DNA of 22,452 nucleotides from Bryobacteraceae bacterium (GCA_025350445.1 JANXXV010000005.1:1-22452), one strand, 5' to 3'; positions 1-8,150 are shown, counted from the stretch's first letter. Notes: generated from the letters alone by a model not told the origin. A program made the numbers and translations.

Positions 1-359
1 AGGCAATTCGAGATGATCTATCCGGGGAGGCGGGAGGCGGCCAGGGCGGCAGGATAAGCGGACCATTTCTGAGCCATCGCCTACGGGCTGCGCTTCGCTC
101 CGCCCTCCGGCGAAGGCTCAGAAATGGGTTAGTTTTGGCACTAAAAACAAGAGGCTGAGAATTTGTTTACACAAAATAGTTGACAACCCCAATCCCCCCC
201 GGCACTCGACCTGATCCCCTGCCTCGGCCTCACAAGCACTGTCCCAACCAATTCTTTACAACACGCTACTGGGCGCAAGGTGGGGCAGACACCCTGTCGG
301 CGCGCGACCCCTCGGTCGCGCTCTTGCGACCATTGTAAATTCTTGCAAGGGACACCACA
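1..359. other. Gene-free left edge
   Basis: I see no convincing coding region here. The stretch holds the 65-nt hairpin listed separately at 63-127. It also holds a small inverted repeat, TTTGT-TTAC-ACAAA, at 162-175, and a perfect 8-bp hairpin (GCGCGACC, loop CCTC, GGTCGCGC) at 302-321. The last lies just beyond the stop of the leftward beta-barrel gene but has no T-run on either side, so it is not a canonical intrinsic terminator. Confidence 0.6.
63..127. repeat. 65-nt REP-like hairpin
   Basis: Arms 63-75 and 115-127 are perfect 13-bp complements. After one A/A mismatch, 77-81 pairs with 109-113 for 5 more bp. The loop can fold again (GGGC 85-88 with GCCC 102-105; GCG 90-92 with CGC 96-98). 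A long nested hairpin in an intergenic region is typical of REP-type or miniature palindromic elements. No flanking T-run supports a terminator. Copy number in the genome is unknown. Confidence 0.55.
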
Positions 360-947
360 CTAGAAACTAATTCCAACCAGAAACTGACCTTGGCTCTGCT
401 TTCCCTGTATCAGCACATTCGCCCCATCCAGAAAGCTCTGCGAACCCCAGTGCGTGTACCGAAGCTCCGGCGCAATGCGAAGAAACAGAATCTTGATTTC
501 AACTCCTCCCGCCAATACGAAGCCTGAACCTGAAGAGTCGTTCGTCGTGCGCGGATCGTACCGCAATACACTTTGAATTCTGCGGAACGAAGGGCCCGCG
601 CCCACAAACGGGTGGACAGGCCCGATATTCACGATTCTGTACTTCACCAGAATGGGGAATTCAAACGAATTAGAATTCGCCTTGCTAAGCGGGTTCACCA
701 GATTCTCCGTACTGAAGTGGAACCGGTTGTAAAGGATATCGCCTTCCACTCCGATCCCCAGAGGCAGGTGTAACTCCGCCATCGCTCCAACAGTGTACTG
801 AGTGGCGCCCGAGGCGAGACTGCGGTTGGAGGCGTTCGCAATTCGATACGCATCGCCAAGGGGCAACCCGATTTTCGCGCCAAACGAAAACAGCTCCGCA
901 TGGGCCGCGGAAGTTAGAACAAGTATTAATATAAATGTTTTATACAT
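360..947 (-). CDS. Outer-membrane beta-barrel protein (porin-like)
   Basis: Probable outer-membrane protein of 195 residues. The start chosen is ATG at 947, because AGAGGT lies just upstream and the product then opens with a clean signal peptide (MYKTFILILVLTSAAHA). An in-frame start at 992 would put 15 unlikely residues before it. The mature part alternates hydrophobic and polar residues in amphipathic strands. It shows the glycine turns and closing aromatic residue (LVGISF at the C-terminus) usual for eight-strand-type barrels, including segments such as VGAGPSFRR and RIAPELRYTHWG. This resembles the outer-membrane beta-barrel (OmpW/OmpA-barrel-like) families common in Acidobacteriota. No ligand or transport role can be read from sequence. 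It lies downstream of the RRM gene on the same strand, 41 bases after its stop. Confidence 0.7.
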   Translation of the reverse strand: MYKTFILILVLTSAAHAELFSFGAKIGLPLGDAYRIANASNRSLASGATQYTVGAMAELHLPLGIGVEGDILYNRFHFSTENLVNPLSKANSNSFEFPILVKYRIVNIGPVHPFVGAGPSFRRIQSVLRYDPRTTNDSSGSGFVLAGGVEIKILFLRIAPELRYTHWGSQSFLDGANVLIQGKQSQGQFLVGISF

Positions 948-988
948 GGCACCTCTATGATGCCATGCATAGCAGCCGCGGGGTTGCC

Positions 989-1345
989 TCACCGCTCGCG
1001 GCCGCGTCCTCCGCCAAATCCCCCGCCACCCGCACGCCCTCTGCTGGTGTTGCCGCCGGCTGCTCTTCCGCCGCCACTGCCCACCGGCGCGCGTTCCGTC
1101 AATGGCCGAGCTTCATTTACCACCAGCATCCGGCCCAGTAAATCATGTCCGTTGCAGCAGTTGATCGCCTTCTCCGCTTCCTCGTCCTGCTCGATTTCCA
1201 CAAAACCGAATCCTCTCGGCTCCCCGGAAAACCGATCGCGAACTATGCTTACCGCGCTCACATTCACGCCTGCCGCGGTGAACCAAGTTTCCAGATCCGC
1301 CTCTACCGCCTGGTAGGGCAGATTGCCTACAAATAGTTTCTTCAA
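989..1345 (-). CDS. RRM RNA-binding protein, glycine-rich tail
   Basis: Single RNA-recognition-motif protein of 118 residues. The start is a TTG codon at 1345 with AAGGAG seven bases upstream. It gives the usual opening MKKLFVGNLPY, while an upstream in-frame start at 1447 would add 34 unrelated residues. RNP2 is LFVGNL at residues 4-9 and RNP1 is RGFGFVEI at 44-51, so the aromatic RNA-stacking positions are kept. The tail after about residue 90 is rich in Gly and Arg (RGG-like). Bacterial proteins of this type bind single-stranded RNA and in cyanobacteria are linked to cold or stress responses; that role here is inference. It lies downstream of hemB on the same strand, about 140 bases away, so it probably has its own promoter. 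Confidence 0.88.
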   Translation of the reverse strand: MKKLFVGNLPYQAVEADLETWFTAAGVNVSAVSIVRDRFSGEPRGFGFVEIEQDEEAEKAINCCNGHDLLGRMLVVNEARPLTERAPVGSGGGRAAGGNTSRGRAGGGGFGGGRGRER

Positions 1346-1487
1346 TGCACCACTCCTTGATAGGATGCCCTGACGCCTTCCTGGTTCGAACACAGACGAC
1401 GGGCAGAAATTCACTACAAGGATAGATGCCATCAACGCCGGCTCCATTTCGCTTTTTTTTCGATATTCCGCCGCCGGCGATTCTTCT

Positions 1488-2456
1488 TTACAGAAGCCGC
1501 GCCGCGTCCTTGGCGAAGTAAGTCAGGATGATGCCCGCGCCCGCCCGGCGGATCGACGTAAGCGTCTCCATCATCACGCGTTCCTGGTCCACCCATCCGT
1601 TCCTCGCCGCGGCCACGATCATGCTGAATTCGCCACTCACTTGATAGGCCGCCACCGGCACATCGAATCGATCCCGCGCCATCCGTATCAAGTCGAGATA
1701 CGGCAGCGCCGGCTTCACCATAATCATGTCCGCCCCTTCTTCAAGATCGAGCTCAATCTCGCGCATCGCCTCGCGCGCATTGGCCGGATCCATCTGGTAA
1801 CTGCGGCGATCTCCAAATTGCGGAGTCGATTCGGCCGCTTCGCGAAACGGCCCATAAAACCCGGAGGCGAACTTGGCAGCGTAAGACAGAATGGGAATGT
1901 TGGGAAATCCGGCCGCATCCAAAGCCTTCCGAATACCCGCCACGCGGCCGTCCATCATATCCGACGGCGCCACAATATCGGCCCCGGCGCGGGCATGGGA
2001 GACAGCGGCCGCGGCAAGCCATTCCACACTACTGTCGTTCTCCACCTCGCCGTCCACCACCTTGCCGCAGTGGCCGTGGCTCGTGTATTCGCAATTGCAA
2101 ACATCCGTTAGGACGCAGAGCTTCGGAACCGCTTGCTTGATGGCGCGGACCGCCCGCTGCACAATCCCATCTTCCGCATATCCGCCCGATGCCATTTCGT
2201 CCTTCGTGTCCGGAATGCCGAAAAGGATCACGCCGCCAATGCCAAGCGACTGCACCTCGGCGCATTCCGCGACAATGCGGTCCACCGACATCTGTGCGTT
2301 ACCCGGCATGGACGAGATTTCGCGCCGCACCCCTTCGCCTTCGCAAACGAACAGCGGCAGAATAAACTGCGATGGTTCGAGATGTGTCTCGCGAACCAGG
2401 CTGCGCATCGATTCAGAGGATCGCAGGCGGCGCATGCGGGTGATGGGATAGGCCAT
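1488..2456 (-). CDS. hemB: Porphobilinogen synthase (ALA dehydratase)
   Basis: Cytoplasmic enzyme that condenses two 5-aminolevulinate molecules to porphobilinogen, the second common step of tetrapyrrole synthesis. The 322-residue length is normal. Visible hallmarks are the zinc cysteines C120, C122 and C130 ([11 protein letters not shown]), Schiff-base lysine K195 in [14 protein letters not shown], catalytic lysine K248 in [12 protein letters not shown], and [12 protein letters not shown] near 270. The cysteine triad suggests the zinc-dependent class rather than the magnesium-only class. The start ATG at 2456 has AGGA a few bases upstream. The gene is divergent from the acylphosphatase gene, with only 26 bases between the chosen starts, so their promoters must overlap or lie inside the neighbour. 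No other hem genes are in the window. Confidence 0.97.
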   Translation of the reverse strand: MAYPITRMRRLRSSESMRSLVRETHLEPSQFILPLFVCEGEGVRREISSMPGNAQMSVDRIVAECAEVQSLGIGGVILFGIPDTKDEMASGGYAEDGIVQRAVRAIKQAVPKLCVLTDVCNCEYTSHGHCGKVVDGEVENDSSVEWLAAAAVSHARAGADIVAPSDMMDGRVAGIRKALDAAGFPNIPILSYAAKFASGFYGPFREAAESTPQFGDRRSYQMDPANAREAMREIELDLEEGADMIMVKPALPYLDLIRMARDRFDVPVAAYQVSGEFSMIVAAARNGWVDQERVMMETLTSIRRAGAGIILTYFAKDAARLL

Positions 2457-2482
2457 GATGTCCTAATGTTATCGTGATCTTG

Positions 2483-2761
2483 ATGTCTGTCGAGCTTACG
2501 GCGCGCCGCTTCGTGATTCGCGGGCGCGTGCAGGGTGTCGGTTATCGCTACTTCGCGCAAAATGCCGCTCTGGAATGGAGGGTTTCCGGTTACGCCCGCA
2601 ATCTCCAAGACGGAACTGTCGAGGTCTACGCCATTGGAACCGCCGCCCAGCTTTCCGAATTCGCCGCAATTCTACGCACAGGTCCACGATTTTCCGATGT
2701 CCGGTCGGTTGATATGCAGGAAGCGGCTTTGGAAAACCATAAGGGTTTTCGAATCCGCTGA
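2483..2761 (+). CDS. acyP: Acylphosphatase
   Basis: Small cytoplasmic enzyme that hydrolyses acyl phosphates such as carbamoyl or 1,3-bisphosphoglycerate phosphate bonds. The family signature is clear: GRVQGVGYR with the phosphate-binding arginine R22, and the catalytic asparagine N40 in GYARNLQDGTVEV. With ATG 2483 as start the length is 92 residues, the family norm. A GTG at 2474 is also in frame and would add three residues. No strong ribosome-binding site is visible for either, so a short-leader or leaderless message is possible. It is the first gene of the rightward run with apt, ispE, cas6 and the hydrolase. Confidence 0.93.
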   Translation: MSVELTARRFVIRGRVQGVGYRYFAQNAALEWRVSGYARNLQDGTVEVYAIGTAAQLSEFAAILRTGPRFSDVRSVDMQEAALENHKGFRIR

Positions 2762-2791
2762 CGCCGCCGGGTGCTAAACTACGAAATTCCA

Positions 2792-3307
2792 ATGATTGAA
2801 CTTAAGACCCTGATCCGCGAGGTGCCTGACTTCCCAAAACCCGGCATCCTCTTTTATGACATAACAACGCTGCTGAAGAGCGGACCTGGCCTGAAGCAGG
2901 TAATAGACACTTTCGCGGCGGGCCTGAAAGACCGCAAGATCGACGTCGTCGTAGGCATTGAAGCCCGCGGTTATTTCTTCGCGCCCGCCCTCGCCGTGGC
3001 CATCGGCACCGGCTTTGTCCCCGTGCGGAAGCCCAAAAAGTTGCCCTGCCCGGTTGAGTTCTGGGAGTACGATTTAGAGTACGGAACCGACCGCCTGGAG
3101 ATCCATCGGGACGCCATCGCGCCCGGTCAGAACGTCTTTATCGTGGACGACGTGCTGGCAACCGGAGGCACGGCAGGCGCCGTGGCCCGTTTGGTGGAAA
3201 AGCTCGGTGGTCATATTGCCGGCTACGGGTTCGTCATCGAGTTGGATTTCCTGGAAGGACGCAAGAGACTGCCTAACTACCAGATCACGTCGCTGATTCA
3301 CTACTAA
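2792..3307 (+). CDS. apt: Adenine phosphoribosyltransferase
   Basis: Purine-salvage enzyme that converts adenine plus PRPP to AMP and pyrophosphate in the cytoplasm. The start at ATG 2792 gives 171 residues, matching the family; a GTG at 2771 is in frame but would add seven residues without support. The N-terminal [20 protein letters not shown] segment is characteristic. [13 protein letters not shown] (about 52-64) is the adenine/flexible-loop region, and [10 protein letters not shown] at 118-127 is the PRPP-binding loop. It begins 30 bases after acyP and ends 6 bases before ispE, so it is probably cotranscribed with both. Confidence 0.96.
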   Translation: MIELKTLIREVPDFPKPGILFYDITTLLKSGPGLKQVIDTFAAGLKDRKIDVVVGIEARGYFFAPALAVAIGTGFVPVRKPKKLPCPVEFWEYDLEYGTDRLEIHRDAIAPGQNVFIVDDVLATGGTAGAVARLVEKLGGHIAGYGFVIELDFLEGRKRLPNYQITSLIHY

Positions 3308-3313
3308 TCCCGC

Positions 3314-4183
3314 ATGAAGGCTGTTCGCTTAAAAGCATTCGCCAAGGTCAACCTGACGCTGGAGGTGTGGAACAAACGGCCGGATGGATTTCACAATCTG
3401 CGGACGGTATTCCAGACGATATCGCTTGCCGATACTCTGGACGTGGAATTTGCGCCCTCGCGGAAAACTTCCATCGATCTCGACTCTTCCATCGACATCG
3501 CCAACAACCTGGTAGTTCGGGCCGCGGAAGCGATCCTCGATGCCATGCAGGTGACGGCGAAGGTCCGTTTCCGCCTGACGAAAAGAATCCCCATGGGCGG
3601 CGGATTGGGCGGAGGCTCTACCGACGCCGCCGCCGTGCTGCTGGCACTTCCCTCGCTGGCAGGCCGCGAAGTGCCAATGCCGAAACTGCTCGAGATCGGC
3701 GAACAACTGGGCAGCGATGTGCCATTCTTTCTCTCGGGCGGCTGTGCGTTGGGGCTTGGGCGCGGGGCGGATCTATACGTTCTGCCCGACCCCGCTCAAG
3801 TGCATGGCCTGCTAATTGCCCCGCCCGTCCATGTGTCCACCGCGCACGCCTACGCTTCGCTGAACCGGTCCGGCGCTTTGCCGCCGGAAGCAGCCGCGCC
3901 CGGGCTGATGTATTCTCAGGATTGGGCCAGCTTCTGCGTCAATCAGTTTGAGGCTTCCGTGCTGGAACGGCATCCGGAACTGGCTGCCATCAAGAAGAAA
4001 CTTCGGAAGCTGGGCGCCACGACAGCTCTAATGACGGGTAGCGGTGCAGCTCTCTTCGGCGTTTTTTCCGGCCGCGCAGCCGTGCAGCGCGCATCCCTTG
4101 GTTTTCCAGGCTGCCGGGCTTACCCGTTCACCTTCGTCAGCGGAAAACGCTACCGGGAAATTTGGCGGAAGCAGATCGAATGA
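3314..4183 (+). CDS. ispE: 4-diphosphocytidyl-2-C-methyl-D-erythritol kinase
   Basis: GHMP-family kinase of the non-mevalonate (MEP) isoprenoid pathway that phosphorylates CDP-methylerythritol with ATP. The length of 289 residues is normal. Hallmarks are AFAKVNLTLEV with lysine K11 near the N-terminus, the ATP-binding glycine loop PMGGGLGGGSTDAAA around 93-107, and GSDVPFFLSGG with D135 as the likely catalytic aspartate. The late MTGSGAALFGVF segment is the third GHMP motif. The ATG lies 6 bases after apt, and the stop overlaps the next start by ATGA at 4180-4183. This predicts translational coupling to the Cas6-like gene. Confidence 0.96.
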   Translation: MKAVRLKAFAKVNLTLEVWNKRPDGFHNLRTVFQTISLADTLDVEFAPSRKTSIDLDSSIDIANNLVVRAAEAILDAMQVTAKVRFRLTKRIPMGGGLGGGSTDAAAVLLALPSLAGREVPMPKLLEIGEQLGSDVPFFLSGGCALGLGRGADLYVLPDPAQVHGLLIAPPVHVSTAHAYASLNRSGALPPEAAAPGLMYSQDWASFCVNQFEASVLERHPELAAIKKKLRKLGATTALMTGSGAALFGVFSGRAAVQRASLGFPGCRAYPFTFVSGKRYREIWRKQIE

Positions 4184-5052
4184 CCCTCGATTTCCACAGC
4201 TACCGTTTCACGTTTCTCGCGCGCGGGCCCATTTCATTTCCGCCCGTGATACCGGCCAACGTCCTCCGGGGAGGCTTAGGCGTAATGCTTCGCCGCATTG
4301 CCTGCCAATGTGGTGCGGACGGCGCGCACGCTCCCGATTGCGTTTATGCGCGATTTTTTGAACCGGACGCCCTCGCCGGCGGCCCCAGCGGTTTCAACGA
4401 TCACCCGCGTCCGTTTGTCTTCCGTGCAAGGTCGTTAGACGGCATAACGGTGCAGCGGGGCGACTCATTCTATTTCGAAATGAACGTCTTTGAAAGGCGG
4501 TTCCCCACCCGGCCGCTGTTGGAACACACATTCTCGGAACTGGCGAAGGAAGGCATCGGCCCATCTCGGGGCCGCGCCAAACTGGTCGAAACCGAGGATC
4601 GCCCAATCTCGCTCGACCTCAATGCCTCCGCCCCGCACGCCACCGGAGCAATCGTCTCTTTCCTGACTCCCACCGAATTGAAGGGTGCCGAACCGTTAGC
4701 CCCCGCCCCGGAGTTTGCTGTCTTGTTCGCCAGAATCAGAGACCGCCTCAGCACCCTTCGCGCACTCTACGGACCAGGCCCGCTCGATATCGATTTCCGC
4801 GCCATGGCCGCACGCGCCGCCGGCGTCGCCATGGTTCGTTCTGAACTCATCCGCTTGAAGACCACCCGCCACAGCACCCGGACCGGGCAGTGCCACCAGC
4901 TAGGCGGATTTTTAGGAGAAATCGAATACGCCGGAAGATTAGACGAATTCATCCCCTATCTCAAGGCCGCCCAGTGGACCGGCGTCGGCCGCCAAACCGT
5001 GTGGGGCAAAGGGGAACTTTCAGTTGAGGCAATACGTCCAGAGGGCAGATGA
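4180..5052 (+). CDS. cas6: Cas6-family CRISPR RNA endoribonuclease, no array nearby
   Basis: RAMP-fold protein of 290 residues that resembles Cas6, the nuclease that cuts CRISPR precursor RNA. The start at ATG 4180 is chosen because it overlaps the ispE stop as ATGA; an earlier in-frame start at 4162 is less likely. The N-terminal half shows the family pattern ANVLRGGLGVMLRR (26-39), then C42, C44 and C54 followed by VYARFFEP, matching the conserved cysteine cluster before an aromatic and F-E pair. The C-terminal half has GGFLGEIEYAG and the glycine-rich RNA-binding loop GVGRQTVWGKGEL (268-280). The catalytic histidine cannot be assigned with certainty; H50 is one candidate. No CRISPR array, effector or adaptation gene is in the window. 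It could act in trans on a distant locus or have taken another RNA-cutting role. The family call is fairly sure; the role is open. Confidence 0.78.
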   Translation: MTLDFHSYRFTFLARGPISFPPVIPANVLRGGLGVMLRRIACQCGADGAHAPDCVYARFFEPDALAGGPSGFNDHPRPFVFRARSLDGITVQRGDSFYFEMNVFERRFPTRPLLEHTFSELAKEGIGPSRGRAKLVETEDRPISLDLNASAPHATGAIVSFLTPTELKGAEPLAPAPEFAVLFARIRDRLSTLRALYGPGPLDIDFRAMAARAAGVAMVRSELIRLKTTRHSTRTGQCHQLGGFLGEIEYAGRLDEFIPYLKAAQWTGVGRQTVWGKGELSVEAIRPEGR

Positions 5053-5879
5053 AGTCCATCCGGCTCGCGGCGCTCATTCTCTCGTTTCTGGCAACCGGGC
5101 GTGCCGCGGACCTGAAGGGAATTGAATATTCCCACCCCGGTCGGATTCATCTCCGGATGGACGCGCACTTCCCAAACGGCCCCGGCCCATTTCCCGCAGC
5201 CATTCTGGTTCATGGTGGAGCGTGGCTGGTGGGTAGCCGGCGTTTCGATGTGAAGCCGCTCTTCAAACCCCTTTCCGGCGCCGGCTTTGCCTGGTTCACC
5301 ATCAGTTACCGGCTGGCGCGGAAGGCTCCCTTGCGGGGTTCCCTGATCGACTCTGCCAAGATCGCCAACGGCATAGAGGACGTTCTAAATGCAGTTCAAT
5401 TTGTACGGGACCACGCGGCGGAATTCCATGTCGATCCGAACCGGATTGCACTGATAGGGGAGTCCTCGGGCGCGCAACTGGCTTCCATGGCCGCCATCCG
5501 CGGAGCGCCTGTCAAGGCGGTAGTGGCGTTTTACTGTCCCAGTGACCTGGTAGCTACCGCTCTTCCACCCGGAGTGTTCCACGAGGCCGCCGCAAGACTG
5601 ACTTGGGGCAGCCCACTGCACCGGGAACTGCTCGAACTTTCCCCGATTGCCGCCGTGCGCCCCGGCATGCCGCCGTTCCTCTTCATTCACGGAACTTCAG
5701 ATCACGTTGTACCCTTCGAGCAATCCATCAGAATGTGCGGTGAAATGCGCCGGACGGGCTCCGCCTGCGAAGTCATTCCGGTGAAGGGCGGATTGCATGG
5801 CGTGCAGCTCTGGGAAGCTCTTCACAAGACTGGCTATAAGAAGCAAATGACCGATTGGCTCAGCGCGCGCATGAATTGA
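5049..5879 (+). CDS. Secreted alpha/beta hydrolase (esterase/lipase type)
   Basis: Exported hydrolase of 276 residues with a signal peptide over about 1-19 (MKSIRLAALILSFLATGRAA). The alpha/beta-hydrolase parts are complete: oxyanion-hole motif HGGAW at 55-59, nucleophile elbow GESSG at 137-141 with S139, acid D218 in GTSDHVVPF, and base H250 in GLHGVQLWE. The HGG motif places it near the hormone-sensitive-lipase or BD-FAE-like carboxylesterases. The substrate cannot be read; an acyl or carbohydrate ester in the periplasm is likely. Its ATG overlaps the cas6 stop (ATGA, 5049-5052), so it is translationally coupled to that gene and is probably the last gene of the run. Confidence 0.88.
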   Translation: MKSIRLAALILSFLATGRAADLKGIEYSHPGRIHLRMDAHFPNGPGPFPAAILVHGGAWLVGSRRFDVKPLFKPLSGAGFAWFTISYRLARKAPLRGSLIDSAKIANGIEDVLNAVQFVRDHAAEFHVDPNRIALIGESSGAQLASMAAIRGAPVKAVVAFYCPSDLVATALPPGVFHEAAARLTWGSPLHRELLELSPIAAVRPGMPPFLFIHGTSDHVVPFEQSIRMCGEMRRTGSACEVIPVKGGLHGVQLWEALHKTGYKKQMTDWLSARMN

Positions 5880-6650
5880 CGGCCCGTTCAAACATTCCTG
5901 CAACCCTCTGTTTTATTCACAAGAAGTCCTCAGTCGTACCGCCCTAAACCATTGATATTAAGGCTGATAAAACTAAGGAAAACAAGGGCTAATTTCAATG
6001 TTTCTCATTGACTACAAATCGGTTTCAGCGCATCATGTAGATGGTTCCAAGAGGTTAAAGGAACAGCAAACCTGACGGGATGTAGCGGACCGGGAACGAT
6101 GATCCGAAAGCAGAGGAAATTTAAAAATATTCTGTTGGCGGGGAGCGAATGGGAATCGGGCGGAACGTCAAGGTAAGCTTCTAGATCTGTCGATGGACGG
6201 GGTGCAACGATCCGGATGGAGTGAATCCAAAAGGGGAGCGGTCGTTCGAAGATGGATCCGGAGCGTTGAAGAAACGATTGGGCAACGGGCGATGAACGTT
6301 GATCCTCCCCGGACCTGCCGGCAATGGCAACCGAGGAGAGGAGTTCAAAGCCGAACGGGCCTGAAACAACTTTAGCGTGGCATCGAAGGGATAGATCGGG
6401 AGCTACGACCCCACCGCGGTAGTCCGGAAACGGCCAGTCTCTGTGGGTGAGTGAAAGATCGTTCCGAGAAGCCGGTTCCGATTGGAGAAAAGCAAGCGGC
6501 GGAACGCAGTCGCGTTGAGTCGCGGTCGTCTAAAAGCGGCAGCGAGGAGCGGCAGCGCAAGGCCCGGCATCTCCAAATGCCAATTTCAAGCCGTGCATGC
6601 CGGTTGGTGAATGAGCTGTCACCTAGGTCACTTGGAGCCATCTCTATTTT
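5880..6650. other. Purine-rich gap, no convincing gene
   Basis: Roughly 770 bases with no reading frame of convincing composition on either strand; the short open frames lack ribosome-binding sites and family features. The plus strand is visibly rich in A and G from about 6060 to 6570. There are small local foldings, for example GTTCC/GGAAC with outer GGTT/AACC near 6043-6073, and a 9-nt tandem GCGGCAGCG around 6536. A structured RNA or a decayed element is possible, but I could match no known RNA family by eye. Confidence 0.5.
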
Positions 6651-6678
6651 TGGAAGGGCCTCTAACCCGGCCCTTCCA
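6651..6678 (-). terminator. 10-bp terminator-like hairpin
   Basis: A perfect 10-bp stem (TGGAAGGGCC with GGCCCTTCCA) around an 8-nt loop starts six bases beyond the stop of the leftward methyltransferase-like gene. On that strand it is followed by AAAAATAG rather than a T-run, so termination is inferred from position and stem strength only. Confidence 0.5.
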
Positions 6679-6683
6679 TTCTC

Positions 6684-7268
6684 TCAACGCACAAACGGGA
6701 TGTAGGCCGGTACCTTCGCCCGGTAAGCCGCAAACTCCGCTCCAAACTTCCCGGCCAACAAATTCTCCTCGGCCGCAATCCGGATCTCCGTTCCACATAC
6801 ATACAGCACCGTCGCCGCGACTAAACTTTCCCAATCTGCCATTACGAAGCCGGAAGCAATTGTCATTCCCAAAAGGGATGCGTACACCGGGTGCCGCACG
6901 AACGCGTACGGACCCGTGGTGATTAATCGATGCGTTTCCGTCACGACAGCTTGTATGCGCCATTGGATGCCCAGTTCCCGAATCGCCAGCCAGCCAAGCA
7001 GCACCGATAAAGGCGCCAGCGCCAGCGCCGCAATCTGCAAAGATGGCCATGCCGATTCGTCCGGCTTTCGCGGTAGCCAGGCGCACAGAATTCCAAGCCC
7101 TTCCAGCAACATTCCATACGTTGCGCCCGGTGCCCGCTTTCGTCCGGCTTCCGCCTTCGGATCTGCTCTCCGGCGTGCTCGAACCTGAATCGCGTTCCAC
7201 AGAAACACCGCGCCGTATATCACCCAGCTTCCAATCAAGACTGCCTGCCCCGCCGTCTGCAAGTTCAT
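6684..7268 (-). CDS. Isoprenylcysteine carboxyl methyltransferase-like membrane protein
   Basis: Integral membrane protein of 194 residues from the ICMT/phospholipid-methyltransferase superfamily, which uses S-adenosylmethionine to methylate lipid-embedded substrates. Hydrophobic helices lie at about 8-27, 51-66, 75-96 and 130-160. The conserved catalytic C-terminal core is clear: GPYAFVRHPVYAS (119-131) with the RHP motif at 125-127, then AAEENLLAGKFGAEFAAYRA with the paired glutamates at 167-168. Bacterial members rarely have known substrates; true prenylcysteine methylation is unlikely here. The ATG at 7268 has no clear ribosome-binding site but a TATAAT eight bases upstream, which suggests a leaderless message. 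It is divergent from the secreted repeat protein. Confidence 0.85.
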   Translation of the reverse strand: MNLQTAGQAVLIGSWVIYGAVFLWNAIQVRARRRADPKAEAGRKRAPGATYGMLLEGLGILCAWLPRKPDESAWPSLQIAALALAPLSVLLGWLAIRELGIQWRIQAVVTETHRLITTGPYAFVRHPVYASLLGMTIASGFVMADWESLVAATVLYVCGTEIRIAAEENLLAGKFGAEFAAYRAKVPAYIPFVR

Positions 7269-7276
7269 CCCGATTT

Positions 7277-7282
7277 ATTATA
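7277..7282 (-). promoter_or_regulatory. Possible -10 box for leaderless transcript
   Basis: Reading leftward, TATAAT ends eight bases before the ATG of the ICMT-like gene, so transcription would begin at or next to the start codon. No convincing -35 hexamer is present at 16-18 bases, so this is a position-based call. Confidence 0.4.
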
Positions 7283-7347
7283 GGGTGCTTCCCGGCTTGC
7301 ATTAACCGGCAGGCGGAGCTACTCTCCCAGTAGAGGAGTACGGAATC

Positions 7348-8079
7348 GTGAGAAGTATTTCATCCTGCGCAATTCTCTTATTGTTCGCCTCGAGTGCCTT
7401 TGCGCAGCGCGGCGGCGGCTCCCGTTCAGGTTCCATGGGATCGGGAGGACATGGATCGGCAGGACATGGATCGGCAGGACATGGATCGGTCGGACATGGA
7501 TCGGGCGGACATGGATCGGGCGGACATGGATCGGGCGGCTCCGGCATAGGCTACCGCGGTCCGTCCAGTTCCGTCTATCGTCCCGGTTTTCGCGGCGGTT
7601 TATCCAACAACTATCCCAGGTACAGTGGCGGGTTTGGATATTTCCCTGGCTTCTACTCCACATTCGGATACGGTTATGGCTACAGCTCGCCGTGGGTCGA
7701 CAGCTATTATCCAGCCGGCGGATACGTCAGCGCCCCGGCATACTATGAGTCCGCGCCCCAGCCGCCACCGGTGGTGATTAACGAATTTTACCGGCCTCCC
7801 ACGGCGCAGCCCCGTTTCAGGGATTACTCGAACGGCGGATACGGTATCGAACCTGTGCCTCAACCAACTTCGGCTCCAGCGAAGAAGCCGGACTACTGGC
7901 TGATCGCGTTCCCGAACGGAACCATCGTCCTGGCAGTGGCCTACTGGACCGATCGCGGGACCCTTCACTATGTCACGCGGACGAAGGAACAGAAACAGAT
8001 TCCGATCTCGGCCATCGATCGCGAACTGACCGATCAACTGAACCAGGAGCGCGGGCTGGAATTCCGCATCCCAAAGTGA
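7348..8079 (+). CDS. Secreted Gly/His/Ser-repeat protein, unknown function
   Basis: Exported protein of 243 residues that I cannot assign to a characterised family. The GTG start at 7348 is supported by AGAGGAG nine bases upstream and by the signal peptide it gives (MRSISSCAILLLFASSAFAQ). After the cleavage site comes a low-complexity stretch of HGSxG pentapeptides (about residues 30-65). A Tyr/Gly/Ser/Pro-rich region follows to about 160. The end is a compact folded-looking segment beginning DYWLIAFPNGTIVLAVAYW and containing TLHYVTRTKEQKQIPIS. Histidines in the repeat could bind metal, and the Gly/Tyr part could be a flexible linker or surface coat; both are inference. It is divergent from the ICMT-like gene across 79 bases. 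Confidence 0.8.
   Translation: MRSISSCAILLLFASSAFAQRGGGSRSGSMGSGGHGSAGHGSAGHGSVGHGSGGHGSGGHGSGGSGIGYRGPSSSVYRPGFRGGLSNNYPRYSGGFGYFPGFYSTFGYGYGYSSPWVDSYYPAGGYVSAPAYYESAPQPPPVVINEFYRPPTAQPRFRDYSNGGYGIEPVPQPTSAPAKKPDYWLIAFPNGTIVLAVAYWTDRGTLHYVTRTKEQKQIPISAIDRELTDQLNQERGLEFRIPK
7435..7539 (+). repeat. Seven 15-bp tandem repeats in coding sequence
   Basis: Seven consecutive 15-base units of the type CATGGATCGGSNGGA encode MGSGG, then HGSAG twice, HGSVG once and HGSGG three times. The copies are nearly identical at the nucleotide level, which indicates recent slippage or unequal recombination. Unit number can change in steps of five residues without loss of frame. Confidence 0.9.
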
Positions 8080-8150
8080 AGAGCGGCCAGCCGGGCTATT
8101 ATACTGTTAACGTTTTTGCTGGACGGTTCGAAACCTACGGTTCGCCCAAA

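Noticed and set aside
302..321. Perfect 8-bp hairpin as terminator of the beta-barrel gene
   Set aside because: It lies 39 bases past the stop and has no T-run on the relevant strand.
5990..6640. Group II intron remnant
   Set aside because: Some text resembles intron domains, but no domain V with its AGC triad and bulge, and no reverse transcriptase, could be found.
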